Source: CAZEDU01 sp964511185
Lineage (GTDB): Bacteria; Myxococcota; Myxococcia; Myxococcales; Myxococcaceae
DNA length: 33,288 nt
NCBI GenBank assembly: GCA_964511185.1
Contig: CAZEDU010000053.1
Coordinates: 1-33,288, forward strand
Reading direction: 5' to 3'
Part shown: positions 24,093-31,861 of the stretch, piece after piece
Layout of the letters: each line of letters starts with the position of its first letter
Position numbering within the stretch: the stretch's first letter is position 1
Notes under the pieces: generated by a model
Seen by the model: the letters and a program-made list of their open reading frames with translations, nothing else
The model's database searches: none
Told to the model about the DNA's origin: nothing
Position numbers and translations under genes: made by a program

Positions 24093-24123
24093 ACCTGTTG
24101 ACCGAGAACGGTTGTTAACAGGT
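24093..24123 (+). promoter_or_regulatory. Nested hairpin just upstream of the cytochrome c RBS
   Basis: ACCTGTT (24093-24099) pairs with AACAGGT (24117-24123), and inside it ACCG (24101-24104) pairs with CGGT (24109-24112) around AGAA. A small bulge separates the two helices. The structure ends 3 nt before the GGAG at 24127-24130 that serves the cytochrome start. It could be an operator overlapping the promoter or a 5'-leader stem that tunes translation. Confidence 0.5.
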
Positions 24124-24137
24124 CTTGGAGCATGCCA

Positions 24138-24623
24138 ATGGGGATGAAGGCTTCGCGGAAGTGGCTGTGGCTGTCGGTGGCGCTGGTGCCGTTCGCGGCA
24201 GCCGGCGAAGAGGCGGAGAGCGAAGTGGTGCCGCTCGAGTCCCGACCCGACCTCGAAGCGGAAGAGTGGTTCGTCCCCACCAGCGCGGTGATGACGGTGC
24301 GCATGGCCGACCCGGACCCGCGCGCCGCGGTGGATCCCGCCGACGCCCCCGCCGAGGTGTGGAGCTCGCGCTGCGCGATGTGCCACGGCGCCGACGGCCG
24401 CGCGCAGACCGCCATCGGCCGCAAGGCGAACGCGAAGGACGTCTCGCAGCGCGGCTGGCAGGAATCGAACGACGACGACGCGATCCGGCGGGTGATCCGC
24501 ATGGGCGTGCCCGAGACGAAGATGCGCGCCTACGACGACAAGATGTCCGAACAGCAGCTCGACGGCCTGGTGCGCTTCATTCGCTCGCTCGCCGCGCACC
24601 GCGATGCCCGCGCGACCCGCTGA
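24138..24623 (+). CDS. Exported monoheme c-type cytochrome
   Basis: A 161-aa protein. ATG 24138 has GGAG 7 nt upstream; ATGs at 24132 and 24144 are in frame. A signal peptide (MGMKASRKWLWLSVALVPFAAAG) is followed by an acidic spacer. The cytochrome c domain starts with the heme-attachment motif CAMCH (79-83), then GADGRAQTAIGRKANAKDVS. The TKMRAYDDKMSEQQLDGLVRFIRSL region near the C-terminus supplies the Met axial ligand (likely the first Met) and the final helix. It should be a class I periplasmic electron carrier of ~12 kDa mature size. It is transcribed divergently from the two-component operon and is probably monocistronic, since a hairpin follows. Confidence 0.92.
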   Translation: MGMKASRKWLWLSVALVPFAAAGEEAESEVVPLESRPDLEAEEWFVPTSAVMTVRMADPDPRAAVDPADAPAEVWSSRCAMCHGADGRAQTAIGRKANAKDVSQRGWQESNDDDAIRRVIRMGVPETKMRAYDDKMSEQQLDGLVRFIRSLAAHRDARATR

Positions 24624-24634
24624 CGACGTCTCCG

Positions 24635-24658
24635 CTGTCGGCTAGTCGACACCGACAG
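24635..24658 (+). terminator. Hairpin after the cytochrome c gene
   Basis: CTGTCGG (24635-24641) and CCGACAG (24652-24658) form a perfect 7-bp stem with a 10-nt loop, 11 bp after the cytochrome stop. There is no T-run, so it is a candidate factor-assisted or weak terminator. Confidence 0.45.
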
Positions 24659-24680
24659 GACCGACGGACGTATTGCCTGC

Positions 24681-24711
24681 TCGACATTGAACAGGCGCCT
24701 TCTCCTAGAAT
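24681..24711 (+). promoter_or_regulatory. Possible sigma-70 promoter
   Basis: TCGACA (24681-24686) and TAGAAT (24706-24711) resemble -35 and -10 boxes, each with one mismatch, but the 19-bp spacer is long. The AAGGGGG that acts as RBS for the ATG at 24736 follows. The call rests on consensus match only. Confidence 0.3.
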
Positions 24712-24735
24712 CGCCATCGGGAAGGGGGAACCCCG

Positions 24736-25479
24736 ATGGCACTTCGCGCCTTGCTCCGAGTGGGGGCCGCTGTCTTTCTCGTCTTGAGCTGGAGCTGCGC
24801 CCACCGCTCCGGGGTGCCGGCCTTCGCCTCGTCGAACAACTCGGGCAACTCGTCCGACGGCTCGGGCAACTCGTCGAACAACTCCGGCAACTCCTCGCGG
24901 GGCTCGGGGGAGTCGTCCCGCGATTCGGGCAACTCCTCGCGCTCCTCCAACGAGTCGTCCCAGTCGTCGAACAACTCCTCCGGCCCGGGGGGCTCGTCCG
25001 ACGTGAACGCGTCGTCGCAGAACTCGAGCCGCAACTCCACCAACGCCTCCGCGCAGGACACCCAAGCCTCCAGCGGCTTCGTGGCGGCGAGCTCGCTCTT
25101 GCTCAGCACGGTCGCCACCATCGGGTTCGCCATCTACGGCACCGTGAGGGCCGCGCAGCCCAACGAGAAGGCGGCGAAGAGCGCGATGGTGTACTTGAAG
25201 GCCAACCGCCACCAGCTCGCGCAGGACCTGGCGATTGGCGCCGGGCCGGTCATCGAAGACCTCGCGTCGGCCGCGGAGATCCACCCCAGCCGGCTCGAGC
25301 GCTTCTCGCAGCTGCTCAAGACCCACCGGCGCGAGCTGCTCGACTGGGCCAAGGCCGACCGGCTGACCCCGGTGCGCGCGGCGCGTTTCCTCTCGCGCAT
25401 CGGCGAGCTGACGGTGGCCGACCCGGTCTTGCGCGTCGACTACGAGCGGTTCCTGGCGCGCCACCCGGAGCTCGGCTGA
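24736..25479 (+). CDS. Ser/Asn-rich low-complexity exported protein
   Basis: A 247-aa protein with AAGGGGG ahead of ATG 24736. A signal-like N-terminus (MALRALLRVGAAVFLVLSWSC) may be lipidated at Cys21, although WS before the Cys is atypical. Residues ~32-105 are almost entirely Ser, Asn and Gly in irregular SSNNSGNSS-type repeats with scattered acidic or basic residues. A hydrophobic segment follows (113-137: GFVAASSLLLSTVATIGFAIYGTV). The C-terminal domain is helical (145-247), with conserved-looking AKSAMVYLKANRHQLAQDLAIGAG and LDWAKADRLTPVRAARFL. The last part would sit on one face of the membrane with the Ser/Asn linker as a spacer. The gene is 4 bp from the DUF4105 gene, so the two are likely co-expressed and functionally paired. 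The family is unknown to me. Confidence 0.8.
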   Translation: MALRALLRVGAAVFLVLSWSCAHRSGVPAFASSNNSGNSSDGSGNSSNNSGNSSRGSGESSRDSGNSSRSSNESSQSSNNSSGPGGSSDVNASSQNSSRNSTNASAQDTQASSGFVAASSLLLSTVATIGFAIYGTVRAAQPNEKAAKSAMVYLKANRHQLAQDLAIGAGPVIEDLASAAEIHPSRLERFSQLLKTHRRELLDWAKADRLTPVRAARFLSRIGELTVADPVLRVDYERFLARHPELG

Positions 25480-25483
25480 TCGC

Positions 25484-28171
25484 GTGGGGCGGCTCTTCGT
25501 CCTCCTCACCGCGTCGTGGGCGACCCTGTCGCTCGCGGCGCCCAGGCCGCTCACCGACGACGGCCGGGTGGTGTTGGTCGAAGGGGAAACAGGCTGGCCC
25601 GAGCCGCTCGTCCACGCGCTGAAGGCCGCGCTCGCCACCCTGCCCGCGCCGCTCCAGGCCTTCCCCGGCGGCGTGCTCGAGCTTCAGCTCCACGACGCCG
25701 CGCTGCCGTTCGGGGTGGGCGACGGCTCGGCGGACCGCCCCGACTGGACCGAAGGCCGCCGCCGCTTCCACCTCTACGCGCTCGCCGACGCCGCCGAGCC
25801 GCGGGTGGAGCGCCGCCTCCAGGGCCTCTCCCCCGACGAGCGACACACGCTCTTGCGCCGCCGCGCGCTGGTGCACGCGGTGATGCAGCGCTGGGACGAC
25901 GCGCACAGGTTCAGCCAGCGGCGCGCCTGGCGTCGCCTCAACGGCTGGTTGATGCCGTTCGACACGCCCTTCACCTTCCGGGAGCGCGCGCTCAACACGT
26001 ACGTCGGCGCGTACAGCCGCGCGCGGGGCCAAGCGTCGGCGGCGCTCGACTGGGTCACCTTCGCCGAAGAGCTCCTCGCGCCGATCGAGTCGGTGAGCGC
26101 CGCGCCCATCCCCGCCGACCGGCGGGTGGTATGTGAGGAGCTCTCGAAGACGCGCGTGATGCGCGGCCAGCTCGAGGCGCTGGGCGTGGCGTGGCCTCCG
26201 GTGCGCTGCGAGGCCTTCGAGGCGTGGGCGCAGCTCGATGAGCTGTCCCACCACGAGGTCTTGCTGGTCGCCGCGTCGGGCCGGCAGCCCGAGTCGCTGT
26301 TCGGGCACATCCTCTTGCGCCCGGTGCACCACGCGACCGACCGCGTGCGCGGCCCCGGCTTCCAGACCGCGGTGCAGGTCGCCGCCATCACCGACGACCC
26401 CACCATCGGCGTGCCTTACCTGGTCCGCGGCGTGTTCGGCGGCTACTCGACGGCCGTCTTCACGCTCACCATGGGCGACCTCTCGCGCGAGGTGCTGCAG
26501 AGCGAGCAGCGCACCATTCGCCGCTTCCGCTTGAACTTGACGCCCGCGCAGGGACGCCACGTGCTCGAGCGCGTCTGGGACTTGGAGCGGCGCGGCTACT
26601 ACGCGTACCGCTTCTTCACCGACAACTGCGCGAGCGTGCTCGTGCACCTGCTCGAAGGCGCGCTCGACGAGGACGCGCGCGTGGTGCTGGCCGGCGTCTC
26701 GCTCGTCTCGCCCACCTCGGCGCTCGACGCGCTGGCGCGCGTGAAGCTGGAGCGGCCCGGCGCGCACGGCGGGCGCGAGACGGTCGCGCTGCTCACCCCC
26801 CTCCTCGACGAGCTGGAGTCGGCGCGGCAGCGCGCGGAGCGCGCCGAGGCGCAACGCCGGCGGTTGGAAGAGAAGCTCTCGGCGCAAGACGAAGCGCTCG
26901 GGCCTCTCTTCCAGCAGGCGCGCGCGGCGAGCCCCGACGCCCGGCGCGCCGCGTTCGAGGCGCTCGGCGCCCGCTGGAGCGGCCGCGCGCACGAGGCCGA
27001 CCTGTTCGACTGGTGGATGCTGTCGGTCGCGGTCGAGCGCTACGCGGTGGAGCAGGCCGAGACCGAGCGGCTCACGCTCGAGGCGAAAGTCATCGAGCGC
27101 GACCCAGCGCACGCGCGCTCGCCGGCGCTCGAGGTGCAACAGCGCCAGGCGCTGTTCGAAGACGACGTGACGCTCGCCTCGGGGCGCATGGTGCTCGACC
27201 GCGCGGAGGAGGAGCGCGAGCGGCTCCTCTCGGCGCCCCGGCGGCGCTACACCGCCGAGGAGCTGAAGGCGCTCGTGCAGGCGCAGCGGGTGGAGGCCAC
27301 CTTCGAGCGGCTGGTGGAGCTGCAGGGCGAGCTCTTGACGCACCGGCCGAGCGGCGACGGCCGGCGGTGGCTCGAGCGCGAGCGGGCGGAGCGCATCGCG
27401 GCCAAGCGCGCGCTCGACCGGGACGCGCTCCTCGCCTCGGGGAGCTGGCGGCTGTCGGTGGGGCTCGCCGCGCTGCGCGACCACGGCGGCGCCACCACCT
27501 CGGCCTTGGCGCTCCACACCGCGCTCCTGTCGGAGCAGCTGGGGGACCAACGCATCCACGGCTTTCAGCCCACCGCCGAGCTGCGCGTGCTCGACGCGGT
27601 CGCCTACTTCCGCCCGCAGCTCGGGCTGCCCCAGCTCGAGCGCAGCGACTTGACGCTCTTCGCCTACCGCTCGGTGCTGCGCGAGCCGCCGATGCAGCGC
27701 GCCGACGTGCTCGACGCGCTCGGCTGGGGCTTCGCGCTCTCCACCCACGCCCGGCCCCACCGCGCGCTCCACCAGCGCAGCCAGCTGATGGGCGAGCTGC
27801 TCGTGCTGGCCGACGAATCGGCCCGCGCGCGGCGCTTCACCACCTTGGGGTTGGGCGCGGTCACTTGGGTCGACTGGAACGCGCGGGCGCTCTCACCCGC
27901 CGTCGGCCCGCGCGCCTCGCTCGCCGCGCGCCTGCCGCTGCCGGCGCACTCGGCCAACGCGGTCAAGCTCGAGGCCGGCTACGCCGCCGCCTGGCAGTGG
28001 GGGCGCGGGCTGCGCCAGGAGCTCAAGGCGCAGGCCACGCTCGAGTGGCTGTTCGGGAGCGTCGCGTCGAAGGCGGCGATGGCGCGCCCCGCCGCCTGGG
28101 TCGAGGCCGGCTGGGACCGCCTGGGCCTGGAGGCCACCGCGAGCGGCGGGCTGTGGGTCGAGGCGCTCTGA
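25484..28171 (+). CDS. DUF4105 (Lnb N-terminal periplasmic domain) protein
   Basis: An 895-aa exported protein from GTG 25484. The signal peptide is MGRLFVLLTASWATLSLAA. The domain (about residues 200-420) has the conserved SLFGHILLRP (His about 274), the mid segment GVPYLVRGVFGGYSTAVFTLTMGD, and YRFFTDNCAS (Cys about 381). This set matches DUF4105, named for the Lnb N-terminal periplasmic domain. The His and Cys are arranged as in permuted papain/NlpC-like folds, so a hydrolase or acyltransferase activity is plausible but unproven. A long coiled-coil-like charged region follows (about 440-640). A beta-rich tail (about 650-895) could be a barrel or outer-membrane domain. It is operonic with the Ser/Asn-rich protein. 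Confidence 0.85.
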   Translation: MGRLFVLLTASWATLSLAAPRPLTDDGRVVLVEGETGWPEPLVHALKAALATLPAPLQAFPGGVLELQLHDAALPFGVGDGSADRPDWTEGRRRFHLYALADAAEPRVERRLQGLSPDERHTLLRRRALVHAVMQRWDDAHRFSQRRAWRRLNGWLMPFDTPFTFRERALNTYVGAYSRARGQASAALDWVTFAEELLAPIESVSAAPIPADRRVVCEELSKTRVMRGQLEALGVAWPPVRCEAFEAWAQLDELSHHEVLLVAASGRQPESLFGHILLRPVHHATDRVRGPGFQTAVQVAAITDDPTIGVPYLVRGVFGGYSTAVFTLTMGDLSREVLQSEQRTIRRFRLNLTPAQGRHVLERVWDLERRGYYAYRFFTDNCASVLVHLLEGALDEDARVVLAGVSLVSPTSALDALARVKLERPGAHGGRETVALLTPLLDELESARQRAERAEAQRRRLEEKLSAQDEALGPLFQQARAASPDARRAAFEALGARWSGRAHEADLFDWWMLSVAVERYAVEQAETERLTLEAKVIERDPAHARSPALEVQQRQALFEDDVTLASGRMVLDRAEEERERLLSAPRRRYTAEELKALVQAQRVEATFERLVELQGELLTHRPSGDGRRWLERERAERIAAKRALDRDALLASGSWRLSVGLAALRDHGGATTSALALHTALLSEQLGDQRIHGFQPTAELRVLDAVAYFRPQLGLPQLERSDLTLFAYRSVLREPPMQRADVLDALGWGFALSTHARPHRALHQRSQLMGELLVLADESARARRFTTLGLGAVTWVDWNARALSPAVGPRASLAARLPLPAHSANAVKLEAGYAAAWQWGRGLRQELKAQATLEWLFGSVASKAAMARPAAWVEAGWDRLGLEATASGGLWVEAL

Positions 28172-28173
28172 AC

Positions 28174-28188
28174 GCCGAGCGACTCGGC
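28174..28188 (+). terminator. Short hairpin after the DUF4105 gene
   Basis: GCCGAG-CGA-CTCGGC forms a perfect 6-bp GC-rich stem starting 3 bp after the stop, followed by an A-rich stretch rather than T's. It is a plausible end point for the two-gene operon. Confidence 0.45.
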
Positions 28189-28237
28189 AACCCACGAAAA
28201 TCGCTCGCGTGGCCGATCGCGCGCCGCGCCATAACCC

Positions 28238-28316
28238 GAGGAAAGAAGCGCGCTTGCGGGCGCAACAACGGCAGGGTCGATCACGACAATGCCCCTAGAG
28301 CAGCACTTCTTTCCTC
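28238..28316 (+). promoter_or_regulatory. 11-bp inverted repeat in the leader of the peptidoglycan-binding protein gene
   Basis: GAGGAAAGAAG (28238-28248) is perfectly complementary to CTTCTTTCCTC (28306-28316), with 57 nt between the arms that include TTGCGGGCGCAA (28254-28265). The right arm ends 16 nt before ATG 28333. It may form a 5'-leader stem or mark two protein-binding sites. Confidence 0.45.
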
Positions 28317-28332
28317 TTCTTAGGTGAACGCC

Positions 28333-30552
28333 ATGGCCATTCGTCGCGCCGAGCTCGACACCCCCGTCTACCCAGCCGCGCCGGCCCTCGAGGGCGACGA
28401 GGAAACGCTCACGCCCGCGGAGCGCGCGGCGAAGCAAAAGAAGAAGGCCGCCGCGGCCAAGAAGAAGAAGGCCCAGCAGAAGAAGGCCGCGGCCGCCCGC
28501 GCGCGACAGCTCGCCGCCGCGCGCCAGCGCGCCAACTCCGCCGCGGCCATCGACCCGCTGCAGATGCTCTCGCTGGTGAAGAACGGCGAGATGAACGTGA
28601 TGGTGCCGCTCGCGCCGGCGAAGATGGCGCTCGGGCCGGTCTCGATGTCCATCAAGCCCAACACCAGCCTCTACATCCACGCCAACGTCAAGAACGGCCA
28701 GCTCGACTTCAACACCTTGAAGGTGAAGTTCCTGCCCGAGCTCGACGGCCCGGGCTCGATCAACATCGCCGGCGCGAAGATGAAGGGCGGCAAGCTGACG
28801 CTCGACATCTCGAGCTTCCCCGACGTGTCCATCGGCGCCTCGCTGCCCAAGAGCCTCGCCGAGTTCGCCAAGGGCCTGCAGGCGATGACCACCTCGAAGA
28901 AGGTCGACCTGCGGCTGTTGGGCTTCAAGATCTCGATGGCCAAGCCGCAGGGCAACACCCTGGGCGACCCCAGCGCGCTGACGAACAACCTGCTCAACGG
29001 CGCGCGCAACGCGCCGCCGGTGGCGTTCAACGTGAAGAACGTCGAGTTCGGGACCCAGAAGGTCTCGCTCGGCGCCGGCAACTCGGTGCAGATGGGCCCC
29101 GGCTCGAAGCTGAACCTGGTCGGCTCGCTCAACGACTTCCGCCTGACCGGCACCGCGAACGTCCGCTCGGTCAACCTGAACACGCCCGGCGTGCAGCTCG
29201 AAGGCGGCTCGGGCTCGGCGACCTTCGACGTGCAGATGAGCCGACAGGCGAACGGCCGCGCGCAGCTGGCGACCCGCATCTCGAACCTGAACCTGTCGAC
29301 CCGCTACGCCGCGACCCGCCGGCCGAACGGCGACTACATCGCGCTCGCCAACGGCGCGCTGAAGAACGGCAACATCGACCTGCTCGAGTCGTTCGAGCTG
29401 AACGGCCTCAAGGCCTCGAAGTTCCGCCACCAGCTGCAGCGGCTCTCCATCGACCGCTTCGAAGGCGCGCTCGCCGCGGCGCGCGTCACCCTCCCCGACG
29501 CGAAGGGCGGCGCCCAGGTCGAGGTCGGCCCGTCGCGCATGGCGGGCAACATCCACATCGAGCCGGGCCGCATCCGCTTGATGGGCTCGCTCGACGCGCA
29601 GGTGAGCGTGAAGGACCTGCAGCGCGGCGTCGGGCCGGGCTTCGTGGACCTGGAGCGGCTCGACCTGCGCGCGCGCGGCGACATCGCGTTCGACTCGGCC
29701 ACCGGCCAGATGGACCTGAAGGACGGCCACTTCGCCCTCTCGGGCAAGGTGAACGCCATCGACGGCAAGACCACGCTGCCCCAGGGCGGCGGGGTGGCGA
29801 CCGGCAAAATCGGCCCCGGCACCAGCTTCAGCGGCGCGGTGAACAACCTGCGCATCGACGAGCAGGGCCTGTCGTTCGACGGCGCCGAAGGCCGCCTCGA
29901 GCTGCGCGGCGTGAACATCACCTCGCCGCAGTTCCAGGTCACCCAGGAGTCGGTCGAGCCGATCGCCGGCAAGCTGGGCCACATCAAAATCGAGCGCGCC
30001 AAGCTGATGGAGGCGATGGCCGGGCTCCAGAAGCTCACCGGCGGCAAGCTCAAGCTGCCGGGCATGCCGCAGTTGGGCACCGGCGCGCCGGCCGACGGCT
30101 CGCCGCGCATCGGCGACCGGACCACCCCGCCCGCCAACACCGCGGGCTCGGGGCCCAAGCCCAACCACACGCCGGTCTCGAGCAACACGCCCGCCAACCG
30201 CACCGCGCCGCGCGTCACGCCGAGCCGCGAGGCGCGCCCCGGTGAAGCGTCGCCGCGCATCGACGACCGCACCGACAAGCCCGCCAACGTGCGCGCCGCG
30301 CTCTCGCAGCACACGATGCTCAAGCTCGGCAAGCGCGGCAGCGAGGTGAAGGAGCTGCAGAAGCGGCTCTTCGACTTCGGCGTCAAGCCCGGCCCCATCG
30401 ACGGCGTGTTCGGCGTGCGCACGCGCGCCGCGGTGTTCGCCTTCCAGCGGCAGAAGAAGCTGAAGGCCGACGGCGTCGTCGGGCAGCAGACCTGGGCCGA
30501 GCTGCTCGGCTACCACGGCGTGCCGCCCGGCAATGCGTGGCTGAAGAAATAG
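28333..30552 (+). CDS. Large beta-rich protein with C-terminal peptidoglycan-binding domain
   Basis: A 739-aa protein. ATG 28333 has AGGTG 6 nt upstream; a GTG at 28324 is possible. No signal peptide is visible. Residues 1-75 are a hydrophilic leader with a Lys/Ala-rich helix (AERAAKQKKKAAAAKKKKAQQKKAAAA). Residues ~80-570 are long alternating-strand segments rich in Gly/Asn (GSINIAGAKMKGGKLTLDIS, GSGSATFDVQMSRQ, GHFALSGKVNAIDGKTTLP). The pattern recalls AsmA/TamB-type or beta-helical proteins. A Pro/Thr linker (about 590-660) contains two near-repeats (PRIGDRTTPPAN, PRIDDRTDKPAN). It leads to a PG_binding_1 domain (about 663-735: LKLGKRGSEVKELQKRLFDFGVKPGPIDGVFG). The cell-wall domain implies it meets peptidoglycan, so export must use a non-Sec route, or the true start differs. 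Confidence 0.85.
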   Translation: MAIRRAELDTPVYPAAPALEGDEETLTPAERAAKQKKKAAAAKKKKAQQKKAAAARARQLAAARQRANSAAAIDPLQMLSLVKNGEMNVMVPLAPAKMALGPVSMSIKPNTSLYIHANVKNGQLDFNTLKVKFLPELDGPGSINIAGAKMKGGKLTLDISSFPDVSIGASLPKSLAEFAKGLQAMTTSKKVDLRLLGFKISMAKPQGNTLGDPSALTNNLLNGARNAPPVAFNVKNVEFGTQKVSLGAGNSVQMGPGSKLNLVGSLNDFRLTGTANVRSVNLNTPGVQLEGGSGSATFDVQMSRQANGRAQLATRISNLNLSTRYAATRRPNGDYIALANGALKNGNIDLLESFELNGLKASKFRHQLQRLSIDRFEGALAAARVTLPDAKGGAQVEVGPSRMAGNIHIEPGRIRLMGSLDAQVSVKDLQRGVGPGFVDLERLDLRARGDIAFDSATGQMDLKDGHFALSGKVNAIDGKTTLPQGGGVATGKIGPGTSFSGAVNNLRIDEQGLSFDGAEGRLELRGVNITSPQFQVTQESVEPIAGKLGHIKIERAKLMEAMAGLQKLTGGKLKLPGMPQLGTGAPADGSPRIGDRTTPPANTAGSGPKPNHTPVSSNTPANRTAPRVTPSREARPGEASPRIDDRTDKPANVRAALSQHTMLKLGKRGSEVKELQKRLFDFGVKPGPIDGVFGVRTRAAVFAFQRQKKLKADGVVGQQTWAELLGYHGVPPGNAWLKK

Positions 30553-30585
30553 CGCCCCGCGCATGGTAAGCCCTCCCGCTCCACC

Positions 30586-31404
30586 ATGCGCCTTCGCCCT
30601 GGAGCCCGCACCGACTACGCGACCTTCCTCCGGCTCTTCCCGGAGCTGGGCGTCGACGACCCGGTGCCACCCCAAGCGACCTGGGAGCGCGAGCTGCTCC
30701 CCGGCACCTATTTCCTCGAGGAGCCCGGCGACGCCGTCCCGTTGGCCTACGCCTGGATGTACCGATTCGGCCCCGTCGCGCACGTTCGTCACTTCGTCAC
30801 CGACCCGGCGCAGCGCGGGCGCGGCGTCGGCACCGCGCTGATGAAGGAGCTCGCGAAGGAGCTGCAGCACCTGGGGTGCACCCGCTGGTTTCTCAACGTG
30901 AAGGCCGAGAACGAGCCCGCGGTGAAGCTGTACAGGAAGTTCGGCTTCGTCGAGAAGTTCACCTCGACGGTGGTGCGCTTCCCTTGGGCGGGCGTGGGGC
31001 GGCTGCCGGTGCCGCAGCGGCAGACCGAGGCGCGGCAGGTGGTGCCCGGCGAGGAGGCCGCGCTCGAGAACGCGTTCCGCTTGCCGAGCGGCCTGCTCGG
31101 GACTTTTCGCAGCCAGGGCAACTGCGTGGTGATGCGGCTGCTCTTGACCGACGACCGCCGGGAGCCGCGCGTCGGGCTCGCCCGCTTCTCACCCGCGTTC
31201 CCCGGCGCGTACCCGTTTCGCGTCGCCTCGGTCGATTTGGCGCGGCCGCTGCTCGAGTCGCTCCAGCCGCACGCCTTGCCCGCGCACGCCGACCTGCAGC
31301 TCGTCACCGAGGACCACCCAGCGCTGGCGCGCGCGCTGGTCGAAGCGGGCGGTCAGGTGAAGTTCGAGATTCTGCAGATGGACGGCGAGATTCCTCGCTC
31401 CTGA
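30586..31404 (+). CDS. GNAT-family N-acetyltransferase
   Basis: A 272-aa protein. The N-terminal GNAT domain (1-150) has the acetyl-CoA binding motif A, VRHFVTDPAQRGRGVGTALMKELAKEL (Q/R-x-x-G-x-G), and motif B with NVKAENEPAVKLYRKFGF. It transfers an acetyl group from acetyl-CoA to an amine that the sequence does not identify. A second ~120-residue half (150-272), lacking its own acetyl-CoA motif, may be a degenerate GNAT repeat that shapes the substrate site. It lies 33 bp after the peptidoglycan-binding protein gene and is the last intact recognisable gene before the decayed region. Confidence 0.92.
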   Translation: MRLRPGARTDYATFLRLFPELGVDDPVPPQATWERELLPGTYFLEEPGDAVPLAYAWMYRFGPVAHVRHFVTDPAQRGRGVGTALMKELAKELQHLGCTRWFLNVKAENEPAVKLYRKFGFVEKFTSTVVRFPWAGVGRLPVPQRQTEARQVVPGEEAALENAFRLPSGLLGTFRSQGNCVVMRLLLTDDRREPRVGLARFSPAFPGAYPFRVASVDLARPLLESLQPHALPAHADLQLVTEDHPALARALVEAGGQVKFEILQMDGEIPRS

Positions 31405-31536
31405 TGCGCAGGTTGGAAAAACCACTCTGAAGGAAGGCGCGCTCCCCTCAATCCACAACTCAAACGCTGGAGGACAATCGGCGACGACCACGATGACGCG
31501 ATAAGAACGAAGTCCGAATCGCTCCACGCGATCGGA

Positions 31537-31860
31537 GATGCGGCCGAGCCGCACGCCGACGTCGTCTCTCAGCTGGTGCACGCCGGCCGCTCGACCGACG
31601 TTCGTCACGTCTTCATCGACGGCAAACTGGTGCTGCGAGACCGTGAGCTGGTCACGCTCGACGAGGCGGCGGTCACCGCCGCGGCGGTCAAGCACGCCGC
31701 CCGGCTCGCCAAGACGTCTTGGAGTGACGAGCTAGATTTTGACGCGCAGCGAGGCGGCGCGCCGGTACAGCAGCTTCGTGACGAGGTGATCGAAATGGCC
31801 GATGCCCAAGGTCTCGAAGGACTTGGTCGATCGCATCATTTCGGAGTTCCAAGGCGCTGA
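31537..31860 (+). pseudogene. Amidohydrolase C-terminal remnant
   Basis: The frame reads DAAEPHADVVSQLVHAGRSTDVRHVFIDGKLVLRDRELVTLDEAAVTAAAVKHAARLAK. I recognise this as the closing beta sandwich and last helix of metal-dependent amidohydrolases (TrzA/MtaD/SsnA-like), where VRHVFVDGKLVVRD precedes the end. The catalytic barrel is absent: nothing upstream to the GNAT stop at 31404 looks like it, although this frame happens to stay open there. After LAK the frame continues into a 74-bp repeat (SWSDELDFDAQRGG) and an unrelated tail ending at TGA 31858. It is a non-functional fragment left by deletion or insertion. Confidence 0.65.
31686..31759 (+). repeat. 74-bp direct repeat, copy 1
   Basis: This block is 71/74 identical by eye to 32899-32972. 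It covers the end of the amidohydrolase-like frame and the segment read as SWSDELDFDAQRGG. The two copies are in the same orientation, 1213 bp apart start to start, and bracket the gene at 31862-32659. Confidence 0.9.
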
Positions 31861-31861
31861 C

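Noticed and set aside
25316..27772. Long minus-strand open frame opposite the DUF4105 gene
   Set aside because: It has low-complexity Arg/Glu/Ala composition and no recognisable domain. The plus strand carries a signal peptide and conserved motifs.
27979..30870. 963-codon minus-strand open frame opposite the peptidoglycan-binding protein
   Set aside because: It is an antisense shadow with repetitive Arg/Leu/Asp composition. It also runs through intergenic sequence and parts of three plus-strand genes.
31189..31695. Minus-strand frame containing a hydrophobic VIVVVADCPPAFELW segment
   Set aside because: It overlaps both the GNAT gene and the amidohydrolase remnant, and its remainder is shadow-like. 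The hydrophobic run is probably chance.
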